DNA from: Paramecium pentaurelia
Taxonomy: Eukaryota > Ciliophora > Oligohymenophorea > Peniculida > Parameciidae
Direction of reading: 5' to 3'
Length of the DNA: 64,000 nt
Assembly (NCBI GenBank): GCA_905183005.1
Contig: CAJJDO010000031.1
Location: forward strand, 109,257-173,256
Positions 47,163-60,004 of this stretch are shown in pieces; position 1 is the first letter of the stretch, and every line of letters starts with the position of its first letter. The notes under the pieces were generated by a model that did no database searches, was not told where the DNA came from, and was given only the letters and a program-made list of their open reading frames with translations. Both the position numbers and the translations under genes were made by a program.

Positions 47163-48188
47163 TATAAATAAATTATTAAATATTTACCCAGCTATGAAAT
47201 GTAAAAACATTACAGTTTTATTTTTTCTTTCTAAATCATAAATTGGACCTTTCTTTAACATTAATATTATAAAATGTATTGTATATAATCCATCATCTAT
47301 TAATTCTATTACCAATTCTATTGTACTATCACCATGATCAAAATGTTCAAGTATTGATATAAATATTGCTCCAAAACTTATTATGAATACAATATATTCA
47401 TAATAATTACCAATTATACATTTATCAAATAAATTCTATTCTTTAACTAATTCAGATAATATTTATTATTAATTAATTTCATAATTAAATGGATCATCTA
47501 AATGATTACCTTTTTTCTCAAATTATAGTGTTTCTATCAATATACCCATCATTATATTTAAATAGAAATATGTCATAAGTAGAATATATATACACAATAT
47601 AAAATATCCAAATAAATCATCTGATTCTCTTCCTATTTAAGCCCAATCATCCAAACTTAGAGCCTATACAAATGTAAGCACTGACCTACCAAATGTCCCA
47701 TAAAATATTTCAATCTCATCATCTTCAGAATCATCATAATAAGCAGTAGTTGAATAAGCACATAAACATAAAACAAAAAACATAGTAATTGCCAAATTTT
47801 TTATTTCAGACCAAACCAATTTAATTTCTCTTATCATTCTTTATGAAAAAGAAAATGTTAAAATATCAAAACTCATAATTATTTAAGAAATTCCTAATAA
47901 ATTATACTCAACAAATAGATTAGCAATACTTAAAGTCATAGCTAAAATTGTTAAAACTAAATCAAATAAATGTTTTCTATTATTTATGAGCATCAACATA
48001 TAAATCCCAATAAAAAAAATAATTTCCCCATTAAATGTGAACAATGTACCAAGATAAAATACAACCATAAGTATGGCTTTGCATTTCCCTCCAATATTAG
48101 ATGGTTTCTATTTATATTCTTTTTTAGGAGAATTTTATGATGAATTTGGTGAGACATCATATTCGGTCAACTCTGTTTCTAATTACAT
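46130..48188 (-). CDS. Two-repeat cation channel with S/T-L-D-D-W pores
   Basis: A 646-residue channel in five exons (introns 47158-47187, 46856-46876, 46543-46571, 46441-46478). Two six-helix repeats are visible. Pore I reads LTFVQALSLDDWAQI near residue 182 and pore II YTLVQIMTLDDWGNI near residue 427. Both match the [S/T]x[D/E]xW filter of CatSper and voltage-gated Na/Ca channels. The S4 segments carry few basic residues (repeat I: QRMIREIK; repeat II has almost none), so voltage sensing may be weak. An acidic Ser-rich C-terminus ends EEETDEDDLK. The layout is TPC-like. The 38-bp intron is longer than usual but is the only fit. Confidence 0.8.
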
Positions 48189-48302
48189 ATACTTTATTTA
48201 TTAAATCATTAATGCAATTTATATTATCTATAAAAATTAATTATTAAACAACAATAATATTATTAATAGAATCTTAAAAAGACTTGAACTTATTCATTTA
48301 GA

Positions 48303-48509
48303 TCAATCTATATTATAATTATTGAAGTAATCATGATTTACCATTTAATCTTTTGTTTTATATAAAATTTCTGATTTCTAATTTAATATATTATCTTAAA
48401 TAGCTACTTTACACTTTTAAATATACTAATAATATCTTCTAACAGCATTTTCAATTATATATTAATATTTTACTTCTTCTTTTATTAGCCTATTTTATTA
48501 AGTTTGCAT
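48303..48509 (-). CDS. Small basic protein
   Basis: A 68-residue frame (MQTQQNRLIKEEVKYQYIIE..) with coding-like composition, ending at TGA 48303-48305. The same register stays open about 35 codons further upstream (LKYLKVDYYAVNVRVNFKYL) without an ATG, so the start may lie there behind an intron. It sits between the channel and the ABC gene. The family is unknown. Confidence 0.4.
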
Positions 48510-48726
48510 TATTGTTTTTTTAAGATATTTAAAATTAACTCTAACATTAACAGCATAATAATCAACCTTTAAATATTTTAGAGATTAAAATCATCATCTT
48601 ATCTTTTAGTTTACAATTTTATTGAATTATACTTAAAAATTAAGATTTGAATTTTATATTTTTATTTAATTATTTTTTGATATAAATTGAAATAATTACA
48701 TAAATATGTTATTTTTATATTACAAT

Positions 48727-51700
48727 TCATTATATCTTCTAAATCTTTCCTTTATCCAAATATATTACTCTATCATATTTGTCTAAGTGATCTAATCTAT
48801 GTGTTATAACAATAAGGGTTTTATTCTCAGTAAATTTAAACAGATATTCATGGAGTAGCTAATCATCATAACAATAATACTTTGTCAGTTTGAGGATCAA
48901 TATTTGAAGTAGCTTCATCCAAACATATTATAGACTTATTTTATAAGACTATTCTTAAATAATTTATCAATTATTTTTCTCCATTTGATAAATTATTACC
49001 ACCTTATTCAATAGTTATATCAGGTTTTAGTTAATTGAACTAAGTCAATAATTGATCTATTTATTATTTATCTATAGTTTATCCAGGATCCAAATTCTCA
49101 TATAAAGAACCTTCAAAAAGAAATCCAAATTAAGGTACTATAGATAATTAAGAACGTAATTCTTATAATGATAAATATTGAGCCTATTTAAATATTGATA
49201 AATACATCTTGTCCCTTAATAAATAAATTTCCTGTTTATTATTAATAAAGTTAAAAAAGAACATTCATAATTGATGTTTTGCCTGATCCAGTTCTACCTA
49301 CTATTGCTATTTTTTCATTTTTCTTAATTTTTAAGTTAAGAGATTTTAGTTAATAATTAATTTAATCATATGAAAGACATATTTCTTTAAATTCAATTTC
49401 AATATCTAAATCTATAATAGGTTTAACTGTTAGATCACATGAATCATCAAAATTAATAACTTTAATTAATGTGTTTTTCTTATATATATCTTCTTAAGGT
49501 ATTTTAGAATATTATCTAACTCTTTCGACAGATATAATCATCTGTTCAGTTTATAAATAAAAATTAAATAAGTCATTAAAATTATCAATAATTAAAATGG
49601 AATAAGTCAATGCTAAAGCTTTACTACCATAATTTTCAGTACTTAATAAAATAACAAAAGTAGATAATAATAATAATAAATTACAATTTAAGTTCAATCT
49701 TACAAAGTACCAAAATTTAGCTCTTAAACTACTTTATTCACATGCATTCCATGTATGCAATTTATCTAAATAATAATCAAAGAAATAAGTTTATTTTTAT
49801 TATGCTCTAATAATTTTTAATCCCTTTTATGTTTCATTGATCCATCCTAATAATTCAGCATGATTAACTTATTTTAATCTTTTTAATTCCCTATTAGTTT
49901 TAATATATGTATTTGCAATATAATAATAAGCATAGAAAACTCCAATTAATCCTATACTAATGTAAGGAAATAAAATAATTAGTCCAATAACAAATCCACT
50001 TCCTCTAGCTAAAGCTTCTAAAAATATATCAAAACTCCATGGCAATAAACCATCAATAGTTTCCATATCACCTGATAATCTATTAATAATTCTTCCAGCA
50101 TTAGTTTTATCAAAAAATACCATTTTTGCTCTCATTATTGAATCATTCAATTATTTAAAAATAGTCCATGAAGATTTTAGTGATACCAATACATAAAATG
50201 TTGCTCTAAATAGTGTAACACCTAATGCTAATAATAAGAGTTATGTGAATTTAGAAGAGAAATTATTATCAAAGTGTTCATTCTTCAACCAAAAATCAAT
50301 ATATGACAAAGCACCTTATAAAGAGAAATTGAATATCAAATATAATATAATTAATGGCCATGCCATTGATGAGAAATAATATAACCATACTTTAGTATCC
50401 ACTTCTCCTGTCTCTCTTTCTTCTAAATCTTAACCTTAATCATTATTTTCATCTTTATTTCCTACTTATTCTTCATCATTATTTAAATCATCAGATTTTT
50501 TACTCATTTTTCTAATTATAGATTAATCATTAGTATTTTATTCAATAATTGATCCTTAATCCATTAAAATTATATTGGCATTTTTAGGAATTTTATTTAT
50601 AAAATGTTAATTAGATGTTATAAATAGTACTGTTTTATTACTTAAATAATTTATAATAAGATTCTAAAATATAGAATCTGCAACAGGTATATCAAGAGAT
50701 GAAAATACATCATCAAATAAATAGATATCTGAATTTTAATATATAGCTCTTGCTAATGCTATTCTTTATTTTTAACCACCACTTAAATTATTTCCATCAG
50801 GACCTACTAAATACTAATCAAAATTCTCAAATTTCTATATATCTTCATTTAATTAACATAATTCAACAACTTTTGTAAATTATTATTAATTATATTCTTA
50901 ACCAAAACATATATTTTATCTAATTGTTTAATTTTGAATCCAACTATTTTATGAACAAAATGAAATAGTTCCTCCTATCTATTTTGATTTCTCTTTTATA
51001 TCTTACAATTCATTTAATATTACATTAAAAAGAGTACTCTTACCTGATCCAATTGGACCAACTATAAAATTAAGAGTTTGTTTTTTTATTTATAAATTAT
51101 TAATTCTTAAACTAAAGTTATCACTTAATTTATAGATTCCTTCTTCAATTTTTAATATAATTTCATTATTTCCAAATATTTAATTCCCCTTTATATCTAC
51201 TACATCCATTTAGTTAAAATAAGTATTAACTCTTTTTATTGATACAATAGCACTTAGTAAGAAATTGATACAAAATGGTAAAATACCTAAAGGGTAACTA
51301 AAATATTTTATAGATTTCATACATCATTGAGTTGAATATAGCAATCAATGTGAAAACATTTAAATCTATTAAATTAATCTTACTATTTTAGATATAAAAG
51401 TAAAGTAATATATAATTTATATTATTCCAAAATAAAACTAAAAGACCATCAAATATTTTAACTACTATAAGCATCTAAAATTCCATTTTCCTCTTAAATA
51501 TTATTTTATTACTAAATATTTATTCCCATGAAAGATATTTTATTTATTTAATGCCATGTAATACATCTGTTGTCAAATTAATTCTTTAATCTTTCCTATA
51601 AAATAAACGTTCTTATGCTTGCATCATTATAAAAGTTACAATAAAATTAAACACTTAAGCACATACAATTACTATTAATATTACATTGCCTGCATGTACA

Positions 51701-52443
51701 TCTTTATAATATAAGAATGATATGCATCCTATAAGCATGCAACTAGCTAAAGTTCCTTCTTTTAAAGAAAAATGTAATTATTTAATCTATTCTAAATCAT
51801 TTGTTATCAATGTCTAAATACAATTATTAGAGATACTTACATTTATATTTGGGATATTTTAATCTTTTTAATATTGATGGGTTGCAAGTAATTTTTTGTA
51901 TAATTCATAATTACATAATACATCTAACTTTCCTAAAAATTAGGTTATTTAATGTGTTTGAATTGAAATTAAATATGTTCTATGCATTATTAACTAATAA
52001 AAATACTTAGTAAATGAAAATATGAGTAGTAAAATCAAATAAAGAACATAATAATAATTTTCTTCTTTTAGAGAATCAGTAAATAAATCTAACATCAAAA
52101 TATTTGCTAATTATAATATAGATGCAATAACTTATTGGATAAAAATAAAAATTGAGTTTGTTATCTAACAATAAAAAAATTCTTTACTAAAATTTGTTTC
52201 ATTTTTTTGTAAACATTTGTTGAATCAATACTAAAAATTATATCAATGTATTTACTTATTGTAATGTTTTAGGATATAATTTGAATCAGTTATTTTAACA
52301 CAATATTCTTACAATGAATTATTTTAGAGTTATTCTCTTTTATTGTTAATCAATCTAATCATTTTGGAAATTCTTGTATAAAGCCAATCATCTTTATGGA
52401 TTTAGATATCTCTCTACTCCAATAAAGGATCATTGATTTTCAT
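48727..52443 (-). CDS. ABCC (MRP)-type ABC transporter
   Basis: A 1190-residue full transporter with six introns (52231-52255, 52165-52187, 51814-51840, 51298-51322, 49184-49205, 48859-48880). Order: TMD1, NBD1, TMD2, NBD2, with no TMD0. NBD1 has GPIGSGKST, the signature LSGGQKQR and YLFDDVFSSLD (Asp in place of the catalytic Glu). NBD2 has GRTGSGKTS, the signature LSNGEKQ, CLDEATSNID with the catalytic Glu, and THRLDH. This asymmetry is typical of the ABCC subfamily. TMD2 contains the conserved FFDKTNAGRIINRLSGDME. It is likely an exporter of conjugates or other organic anions; the substrate is unknown. Confidence 0.92.
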
Positions 52444-52540
52444 TTTAATTAAATATTTATTTCAATTTATGTGATTTTCCATATCGATACCATAATTAAT
52501 TTTATAATATAAAAGTAATTGAAAATAAGAATATCAATAA

Positions 52541-52640
52541 TCATGTTGTTTTTTTAAGTTACTCTGGTTTAATTAAAAATGAACTTAATTGATTAATTTC
52601 ATTCATATTTTTATACAGACGAACTATCAAACCTAAAAAT
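52541..52640 (-). pseudogene. Coding-like remnant after the sensor-like gene
   Basis: Immediately past the TGA of the sensor-like gene, a frame shifted by one reads FLGLIVRLYKNMNEINQLSS.. to TGA 52541-52543. It resembles the extension expected of a histidine-kinase-type ATPase end. It may be a frameshifted remnant of that gene's original C-terminus. Confidence 0.25.
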
Positions 52641-54167
52641 CTTATATAAAATTACTGTCATCATTTAAGATTACATAATCATGAGGACTTATTGTCTTTA
52701 GAATTCTTCTAAAATGAGTACTCTTTTACAATAAAATATATAATTCTGACATAACATCTACTTTTATAATGATATCAATATATTCATTTTATTAAACAAA
52801 TGATGTACAAAGATATATTTATATTATATCTGTTTTAATTTTAAAGAGATAATTAAAGAAGTTAATCATAAATTCCTCTAAAGAATTCTCTATAGTGTAA
52901 ATTTCTTTTATTTCTTAACAAAATTCAATCTTGATTCTTTTTTTATCATAGGCTTATGAATATAATTTTGCATATTTTTTAAAACATTATAAAAATGATT
53001 GATTTGTAATTTTACATGATTTTTTATTCTTGAACTTTGAAAATATGTATATTAATTTAATAATAGCTTAATATATTGAATTTTAATTATTATTTAATGA
53101 TTTATCTAAGATTAAAATTTATTGTTTTAAGAAATTTCTAAATTGGATTAAAAATTTATTTAATCCTTATTCATAATAAACTAGTTTTTAATTTAATTTT
53201 TGAATCTCTAATCTCTTCTTATCAATTATCAAAATATAAATTAATTCTGTTATGTAACATTCTGAATAGCGAATAAATAATTTTGATAAATCATTATTAT
53301 TATTGTTTGATTTTACTTCTAAAATTTTATTAACTATCAATTCATCTTACTTTTTTTGTCTAGCCAACAAAAATGTCTCTAAAGACTATCCAAATACAGA
53401 ATAATTTCTTAGGACAAAATTCAGAGCATCATGAGTAGTCTAGAATTATTTAAATTCTTAATGAAGTAAGAGATTACTGAATTTTTATTAAAATTACAAA
53501 TTATCTTTATTATATGTACATAATACAAAAGGACTATCGGTTAATAAAGGTATTAATTATTCTAAAATTTAATTATCTACTATTAAATACCTTATTAACT
53601 ATCTTATGTTGTGAATAAGAATGATAATCTATATTATTAATTTATTTTAAACATGGAATAGAGAAACATTAATCCAAATACAATAGAATAAATTATACTT
53701 TAATAGGGTAATGATGGCTAATAATATTTAGACAGCACTATCTTTATTATAATATTTCCTAAAATCTAAATTGAACCAAATTTAAATTCAGAAACAAGAA
53801 TTATCATGATATGTAATAACATTTAATTCTATCCAAATACAAACGCCTCCTATTTTTCAAATCCTTCCTCTACATATTATTGTTGTAACATCATAAAATG
53901 ATTTATTATTAACAAATAATAATCTACCCATCTCCTTTTATTAGTAAATATGAAGAATTGAGCTAATATGACAATAATTGTTAGGACTAGAAATACAAAA
54001 AATCCAACCAAATGATTCTGAATAATAAAAGTAATACTTCGAAATAAGCACAGCAAAAAACTGATTACATTCAAAGATTTACATGTAGAAAGTGTATATA
54101 GATATCGAGAATCCTAATACTTTTATTCCAATTTTTCACATCTAAAAGTAAGAGTGTATTTATTCAT
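52627..54167 (-). CDS. Multi-pass sensor-like membrane protein without output domain
   Basis: A 503-residue protein with one intron (53562-53590). After about 45 residues there are four to five hydrophobic segments (FFVFLVLTIIVILAQFF, YSIVFGLMFLYSMF). A soluble region follows, starting LTDSPFVLCTYNKDNLQFQ, then a long helical stretch. This layout is that of Paramecium membrane histidine-kinase-like proteins, but no H-box or N/G-box ATPase motif remains before the TGA. It may be truncated. The start at 54167 extends the frame upstream of a non-ATG open stretch and was chosen because it is the only in-frame Met. Confidence 0.55.
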
Positions 54168-54549
54168 TTATTAAATTTAATATTACAATTAATAAATATT
54201 ACACTAATACTAAAACAAGAGGGAATATCTATGATATATTATAATTTATATATTGACAAAATAATAAATAATTTAATATCTTAAATTATTGTATTATAAT
54301 TATAGATTAATTATTTTTAATACAATTAAAAAATACTTATTTAATTATGTATATCATACAAAATTAGAAATTCTAATTATCAGCAAGACAAATTATAATA
54401 AATCTTTAAAAAAAATATTATATTATTTGAATCCACTAGTTTGATACTCATATTGATGAGTAATAAAAAGGTTGATTAAATGAAATAAATTTAACAGTTT
54501 ATAAGTTTTCAATTAATTAATCAAAATTAGAAAGAAAACAGTTTTCATT
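54168..54549. other. Intergenic region
   Basis: About 380 bp of A/T-rich sequence between divergent genes. No coding-like frame. The part from 54352 belongs to the first copy of the second contig-end duplication. Confidence 0.45.
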
Positions 54550-55380
54550 ATGGCTATTTGGTAATCATATATAACTCTTCTATTTTGTTAAGAAATCGAT
54601 TATGTCTTTATTAAATATCTTTTATTTATTTATTATATTTTTTTAAATTATCAAATGATTGATCATTTTAGAGTCTCAAAATAAGTAAATAATTTACATT
54701 TTTTATGATTATACTTAAGAATGTGTTAATTTATAATGAGTGTCTATTTTTTCTGGAGTCTTTTGATGTATTTTAGGTAATTTAAGACAATATACATCTT
54801 TTTCAGATGATTAGTTTGTTGTTTAATTTTTATTTCTTTCAGATAACATAGCTTTATTATTTAATCGCTTAAGTCTTAATTTAAAGAATGATTACAAGTG
54901 TTTCATTTGATTTCGATATTAATGGAAGTTAAATGAATGGTCTATTTGAATGAATTGTGATTTTCTATAATTGCCTTTCAGAAAGACATATCATTTAATT
55001 AATTATATTTAATATTGTTATGTTGAATTCAAGGTAAGAGTATAATTAATTGTTTTATAATTCGTTTAAACGAAATATCAAGTAAAAATTTAAATATTTT
55101 AGAAATTTCTTAAACATACAAATAAACAAAAGATAATATATATAATTCTAGAAGAAATCTTATTAATATCTAGACAATATAATCAAAATTTAAAATTTAT
55201 TCAATAAATAATTAAAAATCAAATAGAACTTATAACAAGTTCATCATCCTTTAAATCAAATTAATATAGATATTTTAATAAATTACCATGTTTCAAACAA
55301 ATTTATATAAAAATTAATATTTTTATATTTAAATGATAAAGGAAAAAATATTAAACGAATATTATTTTTAATAGATTCTT
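54352..55380. repeat. First copy of a second contig-end duplication
   Basis: Repeats as 55383-56411 at a constant offset of 1031 bp, with an N at 55381 in the junction. No difference was seen between the copies where compared. The pattern is the same as at 44982-47162, so this is probably an unmerged contig overlap. It contains a duplicate (54550-54953) of the small membrane-protein candidate. Confidence 0.9.
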
Positions 55381-55382
55381 NT

Positions 55383-56411
55383 TATCATACAAAATTAGAA
55401 ATTCTAATTATCAGCAAGACAAATTATAATAAATCTTTAAAAAAAATATTATATTATTTGAATCCACTAGTTTGATACTCATATTGATGAGTAATAAAAA
55501 GGTTGATTAAATGAAATAAATTTAACAGTTTATAAGTTTTCAATTAATTAATCAAAATTAGAAAGAAAACAGTTTTCATTATGGCTATTTGGTAATCATA
55601 TATAACTCTTCTATTTTGTTAAGAAATCGATTATGTCTTTATTAAATATCTTTTATTTATTTATTATATTTTTTTAAATTATCAAATGATTGATCATTTT
55701 AGAGTCTCAAAATAAGTAAATAATTTACATTTTTTATGATTATACTTAAGAATGTGTTAATTTATAATGAGTGTCTATTTTTTCTGGAGTCTTTTGATGT
55801 ATTTTAGGTAATTTAAGACAATATACATCTTTTTCAGATGATTAGTTTGTTGTTTAATTTTTATTTCTTTCAGATAACATAGCTTTATTATTTAATCGCT
55901 TAAGTCTTAATTTAAAGAATGATTACAAGTGTTTCATTTGATTTCGATATTAATGGAAGTTAAATGAATGGTCTATTTGAATGAATTGTGATTTTCTATA
56001 ATTGCCTTTCAGAAAGACATATCATTTAATTAATTATATTTAATATTGTTATGTTGAATTCAAGGTAAGAGTATAATTAATTGTTTTATAATTCGTTTAA
56101 ACGAAATATCAAGTAAAAATTTAAATATTTTAGAAATTTCTTAAACATACAAATAAACAAAAGATAATATATATAATTCTAGAAGAAATCTTATTAATAT
56201 CTAGACAATATAATCAAAATTTAAAATTTATTCAATAAATAATTAAAAATCAAATAGAACTTATAACAAGTTCATCATCCTTTAAATCAAATTAATATAG
56301 ATATTTTAATAAATTACCATGTTTCAAACAAATTTATATAAAAATTAATATTTTTATATTTAAATGATAAAGGAAAAAATATTAAACGAATATTATTTTT
56401 AATAGATTCTT
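55383..56411. repeat. Second copy of the second contig-end duplication
   Basis: Matches 54352-55380. It also includes a 14-bp perfect palindrome (ttcgtttaaacgaa), at 55061-55074 in the first copy. Confidence 0.9.
55581..55984 (+). CDS. Candidate small multi-pass membrane protein
   Basis: A 122-residue model with a 35-bp intron (55716-55750), giving MAIWQSYITLLFCQEIDYVF.. then ISLLFNFYFFQITQLYYLIA and ending NGSQMNGLFE. Three hydrophobic stretches. The frame closes at TGA only with this intron. Sequence composition is moderately coding-like; no family is known. An identical copy lies at 54550-54953 in the duplicated contig end. Confidence 0.35.
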
Positions 56412-56531
56412 AATATTTATTATAGAAATATAATTATTTATTATTTTGACATATCTAAAATATAGCAAAATCTATAAGAATATGCAAAATTAATTATAAT
56501 GATAAATTAGATAGAAATTTATATTTAATTT

Positions 56532-57716
56532 TCAAGGATTACAAATATTTGTAGATCCAACCCAATTAAAACGTCCTAATCTACATCTTGTATAATATCT
56601 GCCTGTATTTGTTTATGATGCAACTGCAGGATCACCAATTAAATAGGCTTTTGTAGTTGATTGATTTGTAAAAGTTTTAGAGCATAATTTTGACGATGTA
56701 TTACAATTTGCTGTTCCTTAAGATATGAAAGTATTCATCTCAATCTTATCAAATGTATATATGTTACTAGTGCTTGATGGTTACGTACCTAGAAAACTAA
56801 AAGACCATTATATAGTATAACTTAATGTTGCATCACTGCCATCTAAATTTGAGGGTCTAATTATTATAACATCTGAGAATGAATTAAGAATTCCAAATTA
56901 TTCAGCAGGAATTACAAGCAATTCTAAGTATCCATTATCATTATAAGAAGTCCAAGAAACTTTAGTAGATTAAAATTATGATGACAATGTAATAGACATG
57001 CGATTGAAATGTGAAAATCCAAAATTGATTAAGTATTTATTTGATATGTAGAAAGGTTGATATGATCTTAATTTTAGAAAGTATGCATCTGTCATTCTCC
57101 ATAAGACAGTGTAATAATCCTATCTTTTATTTGTAGTACCAGTAAGAGTCAAAGTGACATCATCTCTAATTGCTTACATAGATTCATAGATAGCTTTCTC
57201 TAAATATTAAGGGTGAATCTCTGGATCAACTAAATCATACTACATCTAGACATAGGCATTCATAATATTCAATAATTCAGTTGTAGAGGCTGTCAAAATG
57301 TTTACTGTTAATATTTCATATTTATATTATGAAGTATATTTTGCAGTCATTATTGTTGTAACTAAATAACCACTTGTTGTTTTTGTTGAATGTAATTAAG
57401 TAATATCTTAAGGAAATCTAACATAAGCATACATCATAGCAGTTTAATCATGTTCCATACATTAATTCAGGAAATTCGGATCGTTATTTGGTATCTCTCT
57501 ACATTTAGTTTAACTCAATAGAAATCCAGCAGGAGTAGATGATCTACAAGCCCTTACATCAGTAGCTTTGTGACATTCTGCCATTTAACAAGCAGTACCT
57601 GTCCAAAAGCAATACCCTGCAGCAGTTGTACATAGAGCTTAACTTATTCCTATACAAGTTGTAGTATAAGTGAAAGCATAACTAAGTGATGCAATCAATA
57701 TAAGGAATTTTTTCAT
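56532..57716 (-). CDS. Secreted cysteine-rich protein
   Basis: A 394-residue intronless protein with a signal peptide (MKKFLILIASLSYAFT). A cysteine-rich module covers about residues 20-80 (TCIGISQALCTTAAGYCF, ACQMAECHKATDVRAC). The middle of about 250 residues is Thr/Ser-rich and strand-like, with few cysteines. The last segment regains cysteines (TANCNTSSKLCS, RCRLGRF..CNP). The Cys spacing at the N-terminus recalls the periodic Cys of Paramecium surface proteins, but the length is far below that of immobilisation antigens and no GPI-type hydrophobic tail is seen. Function unknown. Confidence 0.75.
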
Positions 57717-57844
57717 AAAATTATGTATAATATATTAAAGTTAAAACAAGTTTTTATTGATAATTTATATACTAATAAATGTCTATTATTACTATAGTTT
57801 ATAAATTGCAGTAATTTATTTTTGAAATGCATTATTTATATAAT

Positions 57845-58510
57845 ATGATTTATTCATTTGCCAGATAATCATTTTAAGCAGTGTTTTAAACAGTAAAAGA
57901 GGTATTAGACTTCTCAAATACTACTCTGTATGACACATTCATTTCTCATCCAATTACTTCACTAACATATGAAAAGCTTAGTGAAAGAATTACTGGAAAA
58001 TAGAAAAGAATATTGGATGTTGGAGTTGGCACTGGTGTTCCTCTACATAAAGTTATTAATTAGTTTCCTCATGAGTGTGAGATTACTGCAATTGATATAG
58101 ATCATACTTACTTAAGCAAAGCAGTCCAATTATTTAAAGACAAACCTTAAGTGAAAATACTTGAATTGGATTTCTACTAAATGAAACCTGAAATTCATGG
58201 AAAATTTGATGCCATTGTCTTTTCTTCATCTTTCCCTATACTTCATCAATAATAAGAGGCTCTTCAAATAGCTAAATCATTACTTAATCCAGAAGGAATC
58301 ATATATTTTATGCTAACATTAAGTGATTCTCATTTTGGTGAAAGTTTAAAATATATTACCAGCATAGACTTGCATCTAGAGTCTGAAAGGGCATTTGAGG
58401 AATTACTTAAACAATCTTCACTATAAATTGTTCATAAATAAAGATTACAAAAGGTAGCAAATATACCAACTCTATTATTAAAGGTGTATATTTATGAAAC
58501 TAAATTATGA
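57845..58510 (+). CDS. SAM-dependent methyltransferase, class I
   Basis: A 221-residue intronless frame. Motif I is ILDVGVGTGVPL (the SAM-binding loop), followed by an acidic end of strand 2 (ITAIDIDHTYLSKA), then LDFYQM and the strand-4 region FDAIVFSSSFPILH. This is a Rossmann-type methyltransferase with a short N-terminal helix region. The substrate cannot be inferred. It diverges from the secreted-protein gene with 128 bp between starts. Confidence 0.85.
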
Positions 58511-58596
58511 TATCAAAATTAGATAAATAATTAAAGGAATATATATATAATATATATAAATAATGAACTAAAATTTTATTTATAAAATTCAGAGCC

Positions 58597-58857
58597 TCAC
58601 AGTGTTTTGTAAACTAAATAATTATTTAATACAAATACTATTATAATTAAGCAATTTATCTATTAAATCTACATGTGTTAATATCATTCTTCTGCAACAA
58701 TATCTCTCTAAACCTAATCTATCTAATGCCTCTCCTGTTGATACACCATCTTATAATAATTAAACATAATCATTCCACAAATGACCAACTACCTAATTTA
58801 TTTCCATTAACATCAAATTACCTTTCCACAAGTAAAACATCTAATAGGAATAATCAT
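58597..58857 (-). CDS. RPB10: RNA polymerase subunit RPB10 (RPABC5)
   Basis: A 68-residue protein with introns 58793-58821 and 58614-58638. It begins MIIPIRCFTCGKVVG (the CxxC zinc half-site) and contains ALDRLGLERYCCRRMILTHV (the CC half-site and invariant helix), then DLIDKLLNYN. These match the universal zinc-binding RPB10 subunit shared by RNA polymerases I, II and III, whose usual length is 65-75. The second intron replaces a read-through with the short end NIYKTL. Confidence 0.95.
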
Positions 58858-58919
58858 TAATTAATTTTAATTATTTAAATAAAATAATGTTTTCAATACA
58901 TTCTTATATAAAACTATCC

Positions 58920-60004
58920 TCATGCTTCTAAATATAATTGAATATCTTAAATGCAATTAGCATCTTGAGTCTTTAAAGTCTTTCCATCAATCTTGAATTT
59001 ACCATTCCATCCTTTTCTACTTTTTATAGATTTTATTCTTTTCCAAGATTAAGAACCATTCGTACTATCACATAGATCAATTGATACTCCATTAAAATTA
59101 CACTCATAATATCCTAATGGACACAACATACCATCATTTTATATTAATCCCAAAGTCATATCTATCTAACCTAATAAAAACTAATATACATTCATTTACT
59201 TATTCCTACACCAGGCTTTTCTTACTCATATTCAAACTATCCTAATTATATCATTAAGGCTCCATAAAAATTTGAAATCTTACTTACTCCATAAATTAAA
59301 TTTTCTGGAGTTCCTTCTAAATCTACAAATTCATCAGTCTTTTAATTGATATTTATTAAAGATTTTGATTTTACAATATTTTATGGTCCAGCTATATAAC
59401 TAAATATAATAATTTTATTTTAATACCAAATATATATGTCTTTTAAAACATGTTCAGATTAATTATTCAAAGCAATCTCAAAACTATTAACCTATTAATT
59501 GCTTATTGACAATTAAAACTTTAAGTCTCCTTTTTATGATTCTTTTTGAAATCCTGCCAAAAATATTTAAATAGTTGGGATTACCCAAAATTCTCTTTTT
59601 ACAAATTTATATTTCATATATACCTTCCAAAATTGACTGTTGTAGTCTTTTATATTGTTTCACAATTCACTTTCAATCTATCATCAATCACTGCTAACCA
59701 TTAATATTCGAGATGATCAATTTTAGATTTATGATTAGTTATCTACAATTGAAATCCTTTATAGTATAAATTCTATACCTTGTTATGTGATTTATAATAG
59801 TTTAGGTTCAATCCCTATATTTCTAGGAACCTCGTTATTAACGTGTATTGCAATAAGAGATATACCTACCTATGGAATTTATTCAAATTTTTAGTCAAAT
59901 TACACAAAAGCCAATCTTTTGTCATGAGGAAACAAAACATCGAAAGTTACTTTTCCTATTTATAAAGTGAGAACTTGATTCACTAAAAGTATTATAAATA
60001 ACAT
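58920..60004 (-). CDS. Secreted H-type lectin-domain protein
   Basis: A 334-residue protein with introns 59757-59778, 59595-59623 and 59171-59199. It has a signal peptide (MLFIILLVNQVLTLQ). An H-type lectin-like domain spans about residues 20-110: FDQKFEQIPQVGISLIAI, then GFQLQITNHKSKIDHLEYQW followed by LAV. The pattern F...F...P.V...I ... GF.L.I ... WLA is that of the family (Discoidin C-terminal, Helix agglutinin). The C-terminal 80 residues hold cysteines (MLCPLGYYECNF, IDLCDST). The sugar bound is unknown. Confidence 0.78.

Noticed and set aside
45620..47241. Plus-strand frames (MTSTKYSQ.., MLAINIII..) found twice
   Set aside because: They are antisense shadows of the channel gene, doubled by the contig overlap.
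58675..58860. Plus-strand ORF MLISFFCNN..
   Set aside because: Antisense to the well-supported RPB10 gene.
59800..59835. T-arm-like text ggttcaatccc suggesting a tRNA
   Set aside because: It lies inside the H-type lectin coding sequence and no acceptor or anticodon arms can be folded around it.
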